Shown here: positions 9,153-16,887 of the stretch, piece after piece
Position numbering within the stretch: the first letter of the stretch is position 1
Layout of the letters: each line of letters opens with the position of its first letter
Assembly: GCA_963733065.1 (NCBI GenBank)
Contig: CAVTBT010000008.1
Span: forward strand, 1-41,249
From: CAVTBT01 sp963733065
Lineage (GTDB): Bacteria; Actinomycetota; Thermoleophilia; Gaiellales; Gaiellaceae
DNA: 41,249 bases
Direction: 5' to 3'
The notes under the pieces: model-generated
The model's database searches: none
What the model saw: the letters and a program-made list of their open reading frames with translations, nothing else
What the model was told of the DNA's origin: nothing
Position numbers and translations under genes: made by a program

Positions 9153-9632
9153 GTGGGCCGTCCGCTCCGGCTCTTTTTCGGGCTCGCCGTCGCTACCGCG
9201 ATCGTGGCGCATGCAGCGCCCGCCTCGACGGTTCCGGGCGCGGCCGGCTGCCGTCCGACGCCGACCGACGCGTCCGGCCCGTTCGGCCGGGGCACGCCTC
9301 CGCAGCGCGCGAGGATCGGCTCCGGCCATGTCCTCACGGGCGTCGTCCTGTCGTCCGTCGACTGCAAGCCGCTGGCCCGCGCTCGCATCGAGCTGTGGCA
9401 GGCGAATCGCAACGGCGACTACACGCGCTCCACCAGCGCGACGGTCTTCGCGGATCGCACCGGCCGGTTCCGTTTCGAGGGGCCGTACCCGCCGTCGTAC
9501 GAAGGACGGCCACCGCACATCCACATGCGGATCTTCGCGCGCGGCCACGAGCCGCTTCTCTACCGCTACGTGCCGGCCCGCGGCGCCCGCCGCGGCACTG
9601 TCAGGCTCGTCCTCGAGCCCGCGCTCGTCTGA
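9153..9632 (+). CDS. Secreted intradiol ring-cleavage dioxygenase-like protein
   Basis: 159 residues: signal peptide (LRLFFGLAVATAIVAHAAPA), then a compact beta-sandwich domain with ARIELWQANRNGDYT, FRFEGPYPPSY and RPPHIHMRIF. In intradiol dioxygenases two Tyr and two His bind Fe(III); the HIH pair and a Tyr in PYPPSY are present, and NGDY could supply the second Tyr. The family usually cleaves catechols, but exported short members have poorly known substrates. The two Cys (GC at about 33, DC at about 71) could form a disulfide outside the cell. Start GTG 9153 has a TAGACC sequence 6 nt upstream. Confidence 0.75.
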   Translation: MGRPLRLFFGLAVATAIVAHAAPASTVPGAAGCRPTPTDASGPFGRGTPPQRARIGSGHVLTGVVLSSVDCKPLARARIELWQANRNGDYTRSTSATVFADRTGRFRFEGPYPPSYEGRPPHIHMRIFARGHEPLLYRYVPARGARRGTVRLVLEPALV

Positions 9633-9655
9633 GCGTGGCCGCCCTCGGCAGCCCG

Positions 9656-10372
9656 ATGGAGGAGATCGAGCTGGCCCTCGCGACCCCGCTCGTCACCGAG
9701 AAGGGCAAACCGGTCGTCCTGACGCCGGCACCGCCTGTCTCGCAGGCCGAGATCGACGAGCTCGCCGCGGAGGCCGGCGTCCCGCTCCCACGTGAGCTCC
9801 GCTCGCTGCTCCTGCACACGGCGGGGATCGACGGTGCGCTCGAGACGATCGACTTCACCGGTCGCAGCCTGTCGTACGAGCAGCTGGAGGTGTTTCCGTC
9901 GTGCCTGCCGATCGCGGGTGACGGGTTCGGCAACCACTGGGTCCTGGACCTGACGCCCGACAGCACCGAGACGGCCCAGGTGTTCTTCTCGTGTCACGAC
10001 GCGCCCGTGATCCTCTACCAGAGCCCGAATCTGGCGCACTTCCTGCACGAGACCTTCCGGAGGTCGATCCCGCCGCACGCGTCGCTCGTGGACGACGTCC
10101 ACGAGGACCGGCTCTTCGACGTCTGGCGGACGAACCCGGCCGAGATCGACCACGCCACCGCCCTCAACGGTGACCCGGTCCTTCGCGATTTCGCAGCCGG
10201 ATTGGACGACGGGTTTGCCTTCGCAGACCTGCGCTCGCCGGAGATCGGGATGGGTTTCTCGTGGGGCCGCTACGGACCCCGTACCGAGATCAGGCGCCTC
10301 GGATACGAGCGAGTGTTCGCGTACGCGCGCCCGGAGCAGCAGCCCGGCTTCCTGCGGCGCCTGTTCGGCTGA
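9656..10372 (+). CDS. SUKH (SMI1/KNR4) superfamily protein
   Basis: 238 residues from the ATG at 9656; an in-frame GTG at 9635 would add seven residues, and neither has a clear ribosome-binding site. The part from about residue 25 (SQAEIDELAAEAGVPLPRELRSLLLHTAGI) is the SMI1/KNR4 start, with the later GDGFGNHWVLDL and FFSCHDAPVILYQSPNLAHFL elements. SUKH proteins often act as immunity proteins next to contact-dependent toxins, but no toxin gene is adjacent, so this is an orphan of unknown role. The C-terminal 100 residues (GFSWGRYGPRTEIRRLGYERVF) may be an extra domain. It converges on rel with 6 bp between stops. Confidence 0.72.
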   Translation: MEEIELALATPLVTEKGKPVVLTPAPPVSQAEIDELAAEAGVPLPRELRSLLLHTAGIDGALETIDFTGRSLSYEQLEVFPSCLPIAGDGFGNHWVLDLTPDSTETAQVFFSCHDAPVILYQSPNLAHFLHETFRRSIPPHASLVDDVHEDRLFDVWRTNPAEIDHATALNGDPVLRDFAAGLDDGFAFADLRSPEIGMGFSWGRYGPRTEIRRLGYERVFAYARPEQQPGFLRRLFG

Positions 10373-10378
10373 GCACCG

Positions 10379-12586
10379 TCAGGACGGCGTGACGCGGTAC
10401 GCGTCGAAGACGGCCTCGAGGTTCCGGAGCGCCGTCAGCAGGCCGCGCAGCTCCTTGACGTCGCCGACCTCGGCCGTGTACCAGTTGCGCGCCATCTGAT
10501 CCTCGACGACACCGCCGTAGGAGACGATGTTGGCGCCGTGCTCGGCGAAGGTGCGAGCGACGTCCTCGAGCAGCCGCGGCCGATCCCACGCGTCGACGGA
10601 GATCTGCACCCGGAAGCTGGACGAGGTGGCTCCGCCGTCCCACTGCACCGGCGTGAACCGCTCGGGGTTCCGCTGCAGCGCCTTGACGTTCGGACAGTCG
10701 CCGCGATGGATGGTGATGCCGCGCCCGAGGGAGATGTAGCCGACGATCGAGTCGCCGGGGACGGGAGTGCAGCACTTGGCGAGGCGCACGAGCACGTCGT
10801 CGATGCCCTGGACGACGATGCCGAGGGACTCCGACCCCACGGTCGTCTTCGCCTTCGGCGTCTTGAGCGGGATCATCGGCTCCTCGGCGACCTCGTCGGT
10901 CTTCAGCCGTTGGATCACCTTGTTGACGATCTGGCCGGCGCCGAGCTTGCCCGAGCCGAGTGCGAGGTAGAAGTCCTCGGCCTTCTTGAAGCCGGTCTCC
11001 CGGATCACCTGCGCCAGCACCGACGAGCCCTGGATCTTCTTGTACGGCAGGTTCTGCGCCTTGAGGGCGGCATCGAGCGCCTCGCGGCCCTTCTGCTCGG
11101 TCTCGCCGCGGGTCTCGCGCTGGAACCATTGGCGGATCTTGTTGCGGGCCCGGGACGATGCCGCGAGCGCCATCCAGTCGCGCGAGGGGCCTCGGCCCGA
11201 CTTCGACGTGAGGATCTCGACGAAATCGCCGTTCTTCAGGCGGTAGTGGAGCGGCACGATGCGGCTGTTGACCTTGGCGCCGACCGTGCGATGGCCGACG
11301 TCGGTGTGCACGGCGTAGGCGAAGTCGATGGGGGTCGCGCCGGCCGGCAGCGTCTTGACCTCGCCCTTGGGCGTGAACACGTAGACCTCGTCGTCGAAGA
11401 GGTCGGTGCGGAAGGTCTTCATGAACTCGCGCGGGTCGGCCTCGTCCTGCTGCCAGTCCATGAGGGTCTTGACCCAGCGGTGCCACTCGTCGTCGCCCTT
11501 CGTGCCCTTGCCGCGCTTGTAGAGCCAGTGCGCGGCGACGCCGTACTCGGCCTCCTCGTGCATCTCGCGCGTCCGCACCTGGATCTCGAGGGGGGTGCCC
11601 TCGGGCCCGATCACCGTCGTGTGCAGGGAGCGGTAGCGGTTCAGCTTCGGCATCGCGACGAAGTCCTTGAACCGCCCGGGCATCGGCTTCCAGAGCGAGT
11701 GGATGAGGCCCAGCGCGCCGTAGCAGTCGCGCGTGCCCTCGTCGCTGCCGCGTTCGACGATCACGCGCATGGCCGTGAGGTCGTAGATCTCGTTGAACTC
11801 GCGGCCCTTCTTGGCCATCTTGTCGTAGATCGAGTAGAAGTGCTTCGCGCGGCCGGCGATGTCGGCGGGGATGTCGACCTTCGCGAGCTCTCTGCTCAGG
11901 ACGTCGGAGGCCTTCCGCACCTGTGAGTCGCGGTCGGCGCGCCGATCGGCCACCATCGCCTTGATCTCGGCGTACTTCCGGGGATGGAGGATCCCGAACG
12001 CGAGGTCCTCGAGCTCCCACTTGAGGGCGTGGATACCGAGCCGGTGCGCGAGCGGCGCGTAGACCTCGAGCGTCTCACGGGCCTTCTGCGCCTGCTTCTG
12101 CTTGCCCAGGTACTCGATCGTGCGCATGTTGTGGAGACGGTCCGCGAGCTTGATGAGGATGACGCGGACGTCCTTCGCCATCGCCACGATCATCTTCCGG
12201 TAGTTCTCGGCCTCCGCCTGCTCGCGGCTCTGGAAGGTGATCCGCGTCAGCTTGGTGACGCCCTCCACGAGCTGCGCGATCTCGCTCCCGAACTCCGCGC
12301 GCACGTCGTCGAGATCGGAGTCCGTGTCTTCGACGACGTCGTGCAGCAGGGCCGCGGCGATCGTCTGCTCGTCCAGCCGCAGCTCGGCACAGATCTTCGC
12401 CACGCCCCACGGATGCTTGATGAAGTCCTCGCCCGAGCGGCGGGTCTGGCCCGCGTGAGCCTTCGCAGCCGCGTGGAACGCGCGCGTCAGGAGCTCCCGG
12501 TCGACCCCCGGGTTGTAGGCCTCGACGTCGCGCAGCAACTCGTCGACGAGGTCCTGATGACGACTCTCGATGTCGACGACAGCCAT
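10379..12586 (-). CDS. rel: Bifunctional (p)ppGpp synthetase/hydrolase Rel
   Basis: 735 residues: HD hydrolase domain (HDVVEDT at 82-88), synthetase domain (about 240-360; RFKDF at 305-309, YRSLHTTV, EIQVRT), TGS domain (about 400-465, VFTPKGEVKTLPAGATPIDFAY), helical region and C-terminal ACT domain. RFKD matches the RXKD motif of bifunctional Rel enzymes rather than EXDD of dedicated RelA, and the HD motif is intact, so both synthesis and hydrolysis are expected. Start: ATG 12586 (MAVVDIESRH) has TACACT 7 nt upstream; the in-frame GTG at 12607 lies upstream of that box and is less likely. Confidence 0.95.
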   Translation of the reverse strand: MAVVDIESRHQDLVDELLRDVEAYNPGVDRELLTRAFHAAAKAHAGQTRRSGEDFIKHPWGVAKICAELRLDEQTIAAALLHDVVEDTDSDLDDVRAEFGSEIAQLVEGVTKLTRITFQSREQAEAENYRKMIVAMAKDVRVILIKLADRLHNMRTIEYLGKQKQAQKARETLEVYAPLAHRLGIHALKWELEDLAFGILHPRKYAEIKAMVADRRADRDSQVRKASDVLSRELAKVDIPADIAGRAKHFYSIYDKMAKKGREFNEIYDLTAMRVIVERGSDEGTRDCYGALGLIHSLWKPMPGRFKDFVAMPKLNRYRSLHTTVIGPEGTPLEIQVRTREMHEEAEYGVAAHWLYKRGKGTKGDDEWHRWVKTLMDWQQDEADPREFMKTFRTDLFDDEVYVFTPKGEVKTLPAGATPIDFAYAVHTDVGHRTVGAKVNSRIVPLHYRLKNGDFVEILTSKSGRGPSRDWMALAASSRARNKIRQWFQRETRGETEQKGREALDAALKAQNLPYKKIQGSSVLAQVIRETGFKKAEDFYLALGSGKLGAGQIVNKVIQRLKTDEVAEEPMIPLKTPKAKTTVGSESLGIVVQGIDDVLVRLAKCCTPVPGDSIVGYISLGRGITIHRGDCPNVKALQRNPERFTPVQWDGGATSSSFRVQISVDAWDRPRLLEDVARTFAEHGANIVSYGGVVEDQMARNWYTAEVGDVKELRGLLTALRNLEAVFDAYRVTPS

Positions 12587-12593
12587 GTATCCC

Positions 12594-12599
12594 AGTGTA
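12594..12599 (-). promoter_or_regulatory. -10-like box of rel (leaderless)
   Basis: TACACT, then 7 nt, then ATG at 12586. This box decides the rel start. The rest of the gap to 12850 holds a small GAGCG-AAA-CGCTC hairpin at 12624-12636 and no gene I can support. Confidence 0.5.
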
Positions 12600-12836
12600 C
12601 TCGGCACGTCTTTTCCCTCATTTGAGCGAAACGCTCTCGAAGGATCTCGCGTTGTGACCGAGAACGACAGTGACCGTGCGGCTTCTCTCCAGGCGTCGGA
12701 ATCTGCGGCAGGCCAGGCAGCTGGCCCGTCTGCTCGTGGCGCTCGACGACGCGAATCGCGATCGTCGGGCCGCTCCCGTGCGCCGTCAGTCGCGCACGAC
12801 GCTCACGGCACGGTAGGTCCTCGGCCTACACGGCCG

Positions 12837-12842
12837 TATCAT
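12837..12842 (+). promoter_or_regulatory. -10-like box of the SGNH hydrolase gene (leaderless)
   Basis: TATCAT, then 8 nt, then ATG at 12851; no Shine-Dalgarno sequence lies between them. Confidence 0.5.
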
Positions 12843-12850
12843 CGGCGGCC

Positions 12851-13609
12851 ATGCGTCCGCTCGTCGCCGGGCTCCTCATCGTGCTCGCGCTCGTCGTCGC
12901 GGGCAGCGCGCCGGCCGCCGCCGAGGCGCCTGGACCGGCGCTTCGCGTCCTCTTCGTCGGAAACAGCCTCACGGAGACGAACGACCTGCCGCGCGTCGTC
13001 GCGGCGCTCGCGGACGCGGCCGGACGACGGCTCGATCCCGGGGCGGTCGTCGTCGGCGGCTTCAGCCTCGAGGATCACTGGAACGCCGGCGTCGCCCGGG
13101 CGGCGCTCGCAGACGGCGACTGGGACGCGGTCGTCATGCAGCAGGGACCCTCGTCGCTCCCGTCGAGCCAGGCGAACCTCCGCGAATGGGCGCTGCGATT
13201 CGCGGACGCCGCCCGGGCGGCGGGTGTACGCCCGGCGCTGCTCACGGTCTGGCCGGAGTCGGCACGGCTCTACGCCCTGCCGCAGGTCATCGGCTCGTAC
13301 CGCGACGCCGCCGCCGCGGCCCGGGCGACGCTGCTGCCCGGCGGCGCAGCCTGGCAGCAGGCCTGGCGCTGCGACGGACGGCTGCCGCTCTACGGGGCGG
13401 ACGGCTTCCATCCCGGCCCGCTCGGCACGTACGCCGCCGCGCTCGTCGTCTACGGACGCCTGTTCGCCGCACCGCTCGTCGGCCTCCCCTCCGACCTGCG
13501 GCGGTACGGAGCCGAGCTCGCCGTCGCGCCGCGAAGCGCCAGGCTCGTCAAGTGGGCCGCTGCGCGTGCGCTCGGCCGGACGCCGGCCACCGCGCGCTGC
13601 GGACGCTGA
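12851..13609 (+). CDS. Secreted SGNH-family hydrolase
   Basis: 252 residues: signal peptide 1 to about 24 (LVAGLLIVLALVVAGSAPAAAEA), then block I FVGNSLT with nucleophile Ser39, and block V DGFHP with Asp183 and His186, which complete the catalytic triad. GDWDAVVMQQGPSSLP resembles the WD-VVLQ-GS stretch of DUF4886-like SGNH proteins. It would act outside the cell as an esterase, perhaps on acylated sugars; the substrate is not readable. It converges on recJ with 13 bp between stops. Confidence 0.82.
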   Translation: MRPLVAGLLIVLALVVAGSAPAAAEAPGPALRVLFVGNSLTETNDLPRVVAALADAAGRRLDPGAVVVGGFSLEDHWNAGVARAALADGDWDAVVMQQGPSSLPSSQANLREWALRFADAARAAGVRPALLTVWPESARLYALPQVIGSYRDAAAAARATLLPGGAAWQQAWRCDGRLPLYGADGFHPGPLGTYAAALVVYGRLFAAPLVGLPSDLRRYGAELAVAPRSARLVKWAAARALGRTPATARCGR

Positions 13610-13622
13610 TCGCGCCTGACCG

Positions 13623-15485
13623 CTACGCCGCCTGCGGCAGTGCCTCGCGCGCGAGGAGCGCGCGGAACGCCTCGGACTCGAGCAGCTGCCGCTTCGGGCC
13701 GCCGTCCACGAGCCCGAGCTCCTCGAAGACGCGGCGCGCATCGGGCGTCCATGCCGCCTCACCCTTCCGCCATTCGGCCGCGAGCCAGTCACGGAGCGTC
13801 TCGTAGTCGTCGGCCGCGTCGAGCAGCCGCCTGACGACGAGCTGCGGCGCCACGGTGCCGTTCCAGCGGTTCTCCTTGAGCCGGCAGAGGACGTCGTAAC
13901 GCGCCTCGCCGCGGAGGCGATCGACCTGGGCTCCCATGCCGAATGCGATCGCGCTGCCCGCATCGCGACCGTGCTGACGGACGCGGAAGCGCAGGTGCTT
14001 GCCCTCCCCCACCGTCGCGGCGTCGTAGGCCTCACATGCGGGCACGAGCAGGGTCACATCCGGGTTGCCGAGGCCGAAAGGCGCCAGCCGGTCGAGCTCG
14101 GCGGCAAGGTCGAGCGTGAGCGCGCCGCCCGGGACGATCGCGTCAACGACCGTCACCGGCCGCAGCTCGTCCTCCCCGAGCACGGAGTCCGCGTGCGCGG
14201 CGAACGCCTCGGCGAACGGCACCAGGCGGTCCTCCGAGATCGCGAGGCCCGCGGCGGCGCGGTGACCGCCGAAGCGCTCCAGGTGCTCGGCGCACGCGCC
14301 GAGCGCGCCGTGCAGGTCGAAGGCCGGAACCGAGCGCCCGGAGCCCTTCCAGGCCTCCTGCGACCGCGCGATCAGCACCACCGGGCGCCCGAAGCGCTCG
14401 ACAAGGCGCGACGCCACGATGCCGTTGACGCCCTCGTGCCAGTCCTCGCTCCAGAGCACGTAGCCGCGGCGGCGGCGGCGCTGCTCCGGCCACTCCTCGA
14501 CCGTGCGCACAGCCTCGCGCAGGATCCGCTCCTCCACTGCCTGGCGGTCGCGGTTGAGGGTCTCGAGCTCGGCGGCGAGCCGGGTGGCCGTGTCGGCGTC
14601 GTCGGTGAGGACGAGCTCGAGCGCCACGTCCGGCCGGCAGAGGCGGCCCGCGGCGTTCATCCGCGGGGCCAGGCGGAAGCCGACCGCGGTGGCGTCGATC
14701 GCCGCCGGATCGACCCTCGCGCTCCGCATCAGCGCTTGTAGCCCCGGCTTGGTCGTCCGCGCCAGCGCCCGCAGGCCGGCGATCGCGAGCGACCGGTTCT
14801 CATCGGCGAGCGGAACGACGTCCGCGATCGTCGCCAGCGCCACGAGGTCGAGGTGCCGCGGGTCGGCGGCACCGAGCGCCTCGGCGAGCTTCCACACGAC
14901 GCCGGTGCCGCAGAGCTCCGGAAACGGGTACGACGACGGCCTCGTCGCGACCACCGGACAGTCGGGGAGCTCCGCGCCGGGCCGGTGGTGATCGGTCACG
15001 ATCACGTCCAGCCCGAGCGCCGTCGCCTCGGCGACCTCCTCGACGGCCGTGATGCCGCAGTCGACCGTGAGCACGAGGCCGCAGCCGTCGCCGGCCAGGC
15101 GCGCGAGGGTCTCGCGCGAGACGCCGTAGCCCTCCTCGAAGCGGCTCGGCAGGTGCCACTCGACGTCGGCGCCGAGCGACCGCAGCGTGAGCACCGCCAG
15201 CGCGGTGGCGCAGATGCCGTCGACGTCGTAGTCCCCGTGCACGCAGATGCGCGTGCCGGCCGCGATCGCGCCGCGGATCCGCTCGACGGCGGCGGCCATG
15301 TCGCCGAGCAGCAGCGGGTCGTGCGGCTGCAGCTCGCCGTCGAGGAACGCGCGCGCCTCGGCCGCGTGGGTGTAGCCGCGCCGAATCAGGACCGAGGCCG
15401 TCACCTCGCTCACCGCGAGCTCCGCGGCGAGCCGTGCAACCTCGGCCGGAGCGCAGTGGGCGATCGTCCAACGGCCGTCGTGCAT
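13623..15485 (-). CDS. recJ: Single-stranded-DNA exonuclease RecJ
   Basis: 620 residues. DHH phosphoesterase motifs: HGDYDVDG at 83-90, VDCGI, VTDHH with DHH at 165-167, and RMNAAGR. The DHHA1 part has WHEGVNGIVASRLVERFGRPVVLI and RFGGHRAAAGLA; a C-terminal OB-like region follows. RecJ degrades 5' ended single strands in recombinational and mismatch repair. Start ATG 15485 (MHDGRWTI) fits the family N-terminus; the frame stays open to 15764, but that segment is repeat-proximal and low in similarity. A TACGGT lies 9 nt upstream. Confidence 0.93.
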   Translation of the reverse strand: MHDGRWTIAHCAPAEVARLAAELAVSEVTASVLIRRGYTHAAEARAFLDGELQPHDPLLLGDMAAAVERIRGAIAAGTRICVHGDYDVDGICATALAVLTLRSLGADVEWHLPSRFEEGYGVSRETLARLAGDGCGLVLTVDCGITAVEEVAEATALGLDVIVTDHHRPGAELPDCPVVATRPSSYPFPELCGTGVVWKLAEALGAADPRHLDLVALATIADVVPLADENRSLAIAGLRALARTTKPGLQALMRSARVDPAAIDATAVGFRLAPRMNAAGRLCRPDVALELVLTDDADTATRLAAELETLNRDRQAVEERILREAVRTVEEWPEQRRRRRGYVLWSEDWHEGVNGIVASRLVERFGRPVVLIARSQEAWKGSGRSVPAFDLHGALGACAEHLERFGGHRAAAGLAISEDRLVPFAEAFAAHADSVLGEDELRPVTVVDAIVPGGALTLDLAAELDRLAPFGLGNPDVTLLVPACEAYDAATVGEGKHLRFRVRQHGRDAGSAIAFGMGAQVDRLRGEARYDVLCRLKENRWNGTVAPQLVVRRLLDAADDYETLRDWLAAEWRKGEAAWTPDARRVFEELGLVDGGPKRQLLESEAFRALLAREALPQAA

Positions 15486-15494
15486 GGGCGATCC

Positions 15495-15500
15495 ACCGTA
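15495..15500 (-). promoter_or_regulatory. Possible -10 box of recJ
   Basis: TACGGT, then 9 nt, then ATG at 15485. The spacing is at the long end of the series in this window. Confidence 0.4.
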
Positions 15501-15567
15501 CGGACGGGCCCGGACGACAACCTTCGAGCGCCTTTTTTCGGACGAAGCTCGAGATCGAGCCGGTGCA

Positions 15568-15589
15568 GAGGTGCGGCAGACCGCACCTC
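15568..15589. repeat. Inverted repeat upstream of recJ
   Basis: GAGGTGCGG, a CAGA loop, then CCGCACCTC: nine perfect pairs about 80 bp upstream of the recJ start. A run of six T at 15533-15538 (plus strand) is on the wrong side for a minus-strand terminator. It may end transcripts coming from the repeat array or from 16198-16407. Apart from it I see nothing gene-like in 15501-15787. Confidence 0.5.
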
Positions 15590-15787
15590 GAGACACCTGG
15601 CTGCCGCACGGCGCAGCGTCTACGCGGCTGCGAGGCTGGGGCCATGTTCGATCGCGTTGCTGCCTTGCCCGCCACACGCGGTGTCTGGACGGTCGGGACC
15701 GATATACCCCACCCGGGCCCGAACCATCTCCGCAGGCGCGATCCGCTGGTCGGGGCGGGGGCACTCAGGCCCTCGTCCCTGGGTTTA

Positions 15788-16205
15788 TAGGCGCAAGACC
15801 GAAATCCGCTCGCGCGGATTTCGATCGCGCGAAGATCCCTGAAGGCGCCCGCTTCGCGGTCGCACAGGCGACGTCGGTACTAGCCCTGCTCGTTAGGCGC
15901 AAGACCGACATCCGCTCGCGCTGATTTCGATCGCGCGAAGATCCCTGAAGGCGCCCGCTTCGCGGTCGCACAGGCGACGTCGGTACTAGCCCTGCTCGTT
16001 AGGCGCAAGACCGACATCCGCTCGCGCGGATTTCGATCGCGCGAAGATCCCTGAAGGCGCCCGCTTCGCGGTCGCACAGGCGACGTCGGTACTAGCCCTG
16101 CTCGTTAGGCGCAAGACCGACATCCGCTCGCGCTGATTTCGATCGCGCGAAGATCCCTGAAGGCGCCCGCTTCGCGGTCGCACAGGCGACGTCGGTACTA
16201 GCCCT
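15788..16205. repeat. Tandem array of four 106-bp direct repeats
   Basis: Units start at 15788, 15894, 16000 and 16106, period exactly 106 bp; the last is cut after 100 bp. The copies are near-identical. Units 2 and 4 share CGCTGATTTC where units 1 and 3 have CGCGGATTTC, and unit 1 alone has GACCGAAATC, so expansion may have gone through a two-unit step. Within unit 1, GAAATCCGC and GCGGATTTC form a perfect 9-bp stem with a 4-nt loop; the changes in units 2 and 4 weaken it by two pairs. CGCGAAG and CTTCGCG form a second stem. The units abut each other without spacers, so this is not CRISPR. The last two codons and the stop of the 16198-16407 gene lie inside the final unit. Confidence 0.95.
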
Positions 16206-16407
16206 CGGTTCGGCGCCGCCGCAGCGAGTCCAGCACGACCTTGACCCAGAGCATGACGAGCCCGACCGTGGCTCCGAGCACAAGCACGGCAATCGGCGCG
16301 TAGAGGGCCATCTCCCCCAGCGAGTACGTCGTCACCCACGCGCCGACGAGCCAGATGGCCAGGACTGCGACGCTCATTCCGGCCCAGACGCGCCAGTCTC
16401 CCTGCAC
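16198..16407 (-). CDS. Small two-helix membrane protein
   Basis: 69 residues with two hydrophobic segments (about 10-28 MSVAVLAIWLVGAWVTTY and about 36-58 LYAPIAVLVLGATVGLVMLWV), ending in LRRRRTEG; the basic tail suggests a cytoplasmic C-terminus. I recognise no family. The GTG at 16407 was chosen because TACCCT lies 6 nt upstream; an in-frame ATG at 16377 is the alternative. The final Gly codon and the TAG belong to the 106-bp repeat unit, so repeat spread may have reset the 3' end. It is divergent from the 16432 gene. Confidence 0.65.
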   Translation of the reverse strand: MQGDWRVWAGMSVAVLAIWLVGAWVTTYSLGEMALYAPIAVLVLGATVGLVMLWVKVVLDSLRRRRTEG

Positions 16408-16413
16408 GGCGCC

Positions 16414-16423
16414 AGGGTACCCT
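16414..16423. promoter_or_regulatory. Palindromic divergent promoter with overlapping -10 boxes
   Basis: AGGGTACCCT is a perfect palindrome that reads TACCCT on both strands. The plus copy (16418-16423) is 8 nt from ATG 16432 and the minus copy (16414-16419) is 6 nt from GTG 16407. Two RNA polymerases could not occupy it together, so the two genes should compete for initiation. Confidence 0.55.
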
Positions 16424-16431
16424 TCGGCCCG

Positions 16432-16887
16432 ATGAGCGAGGTCAACTACTCGTCCGGCGAGGACTTCGTGGTGGAGTTCCTCGGCTACCGGTTCGGCTTC
16501 AACATCGACGACTTCGAGCAGCGCATCACGGCCGCCGCCGTGCGGCTGCGGCTGATCGAGGCCAACGACCTCGACGACGACGAGACCGCCGACCTCGTCG
16601 AGCTCGCAGCGGACGGCCGCATCGCCGAGCCCCGTAGCGGTCTCGGCCGGTACCTCGTGCGGCACTGGGAGCACGTGGCGCTCCTGGAGGGCGAGTCGCT
16701 GGTCTATTGGCTGCGGAAGCTCGTCTTCCGCGGTGCCTGGCTGGACCATCGCGTGAAGGAAGGGCTGCTCGAGGTCTCCTGGGACGAGGAGAGCGGCGAC
16801 TTCGGCTACGCGGAGCCGAGGGGCGGCCGCGCGCTGCTCGAGCTCGCACCCGTGCCGAGCTGGCACGCGCTGCAGTTCCGGCGCTAG
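16432..16887 (+). CDS. Conserved-looking protein of unknown function
   Basis: 151 residues, acidic, soluble, with no signal or membrane segment. Features: aromatic N-terminal stretch (VVEFLGYRFGFNIDDFEQRI), helix-rich middle with many Asp/Glu, and Trp-containing segments (RHWEHVALLEGESLVYWLRKL, PSWHALQF). I do not recognise it. It has its own leaderless-type promoter shared with the divergent membrane protein gene. Its TAG interlocks with the stop of the opposing aminotransferase gene within CTAG. Confidence 0.72.
   Translation: MSEVNYSSGEDFVVEFLGYRFGFNIDDFEQRITAAAVRLRLIEANDLDDDETADLVELAADGRIAEPRSGLGRYLVRHWEHVALLEGESLVYWLRKLVFRGAWLDHRVKEGLLEVSWDEESGDFGYAEPRGGRALLELAPVPSWHALQFRR

Noticed and set aside
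10538..11926. Plus-strand open frame of 462 codons antisense to rel
   Set aside because: Rel is unmistakable on the minus strand; the antisense frame has no motif or start signal.
15788..16205. CRISPR array
   Set aside because: The 106-bp units abut each other with no variable spacers, and no cas gene is present.
15765..16339. Small proteins encoded by the 106-bp repeats (SGRLQGSSRDRN... peptides)
   Set aside because: Because 106 is not a multiple of three, the same peptide arises in different frames from each unit pair. No ribosome-binding site precedes the frames, and they read as a by-product of repeated DNA.
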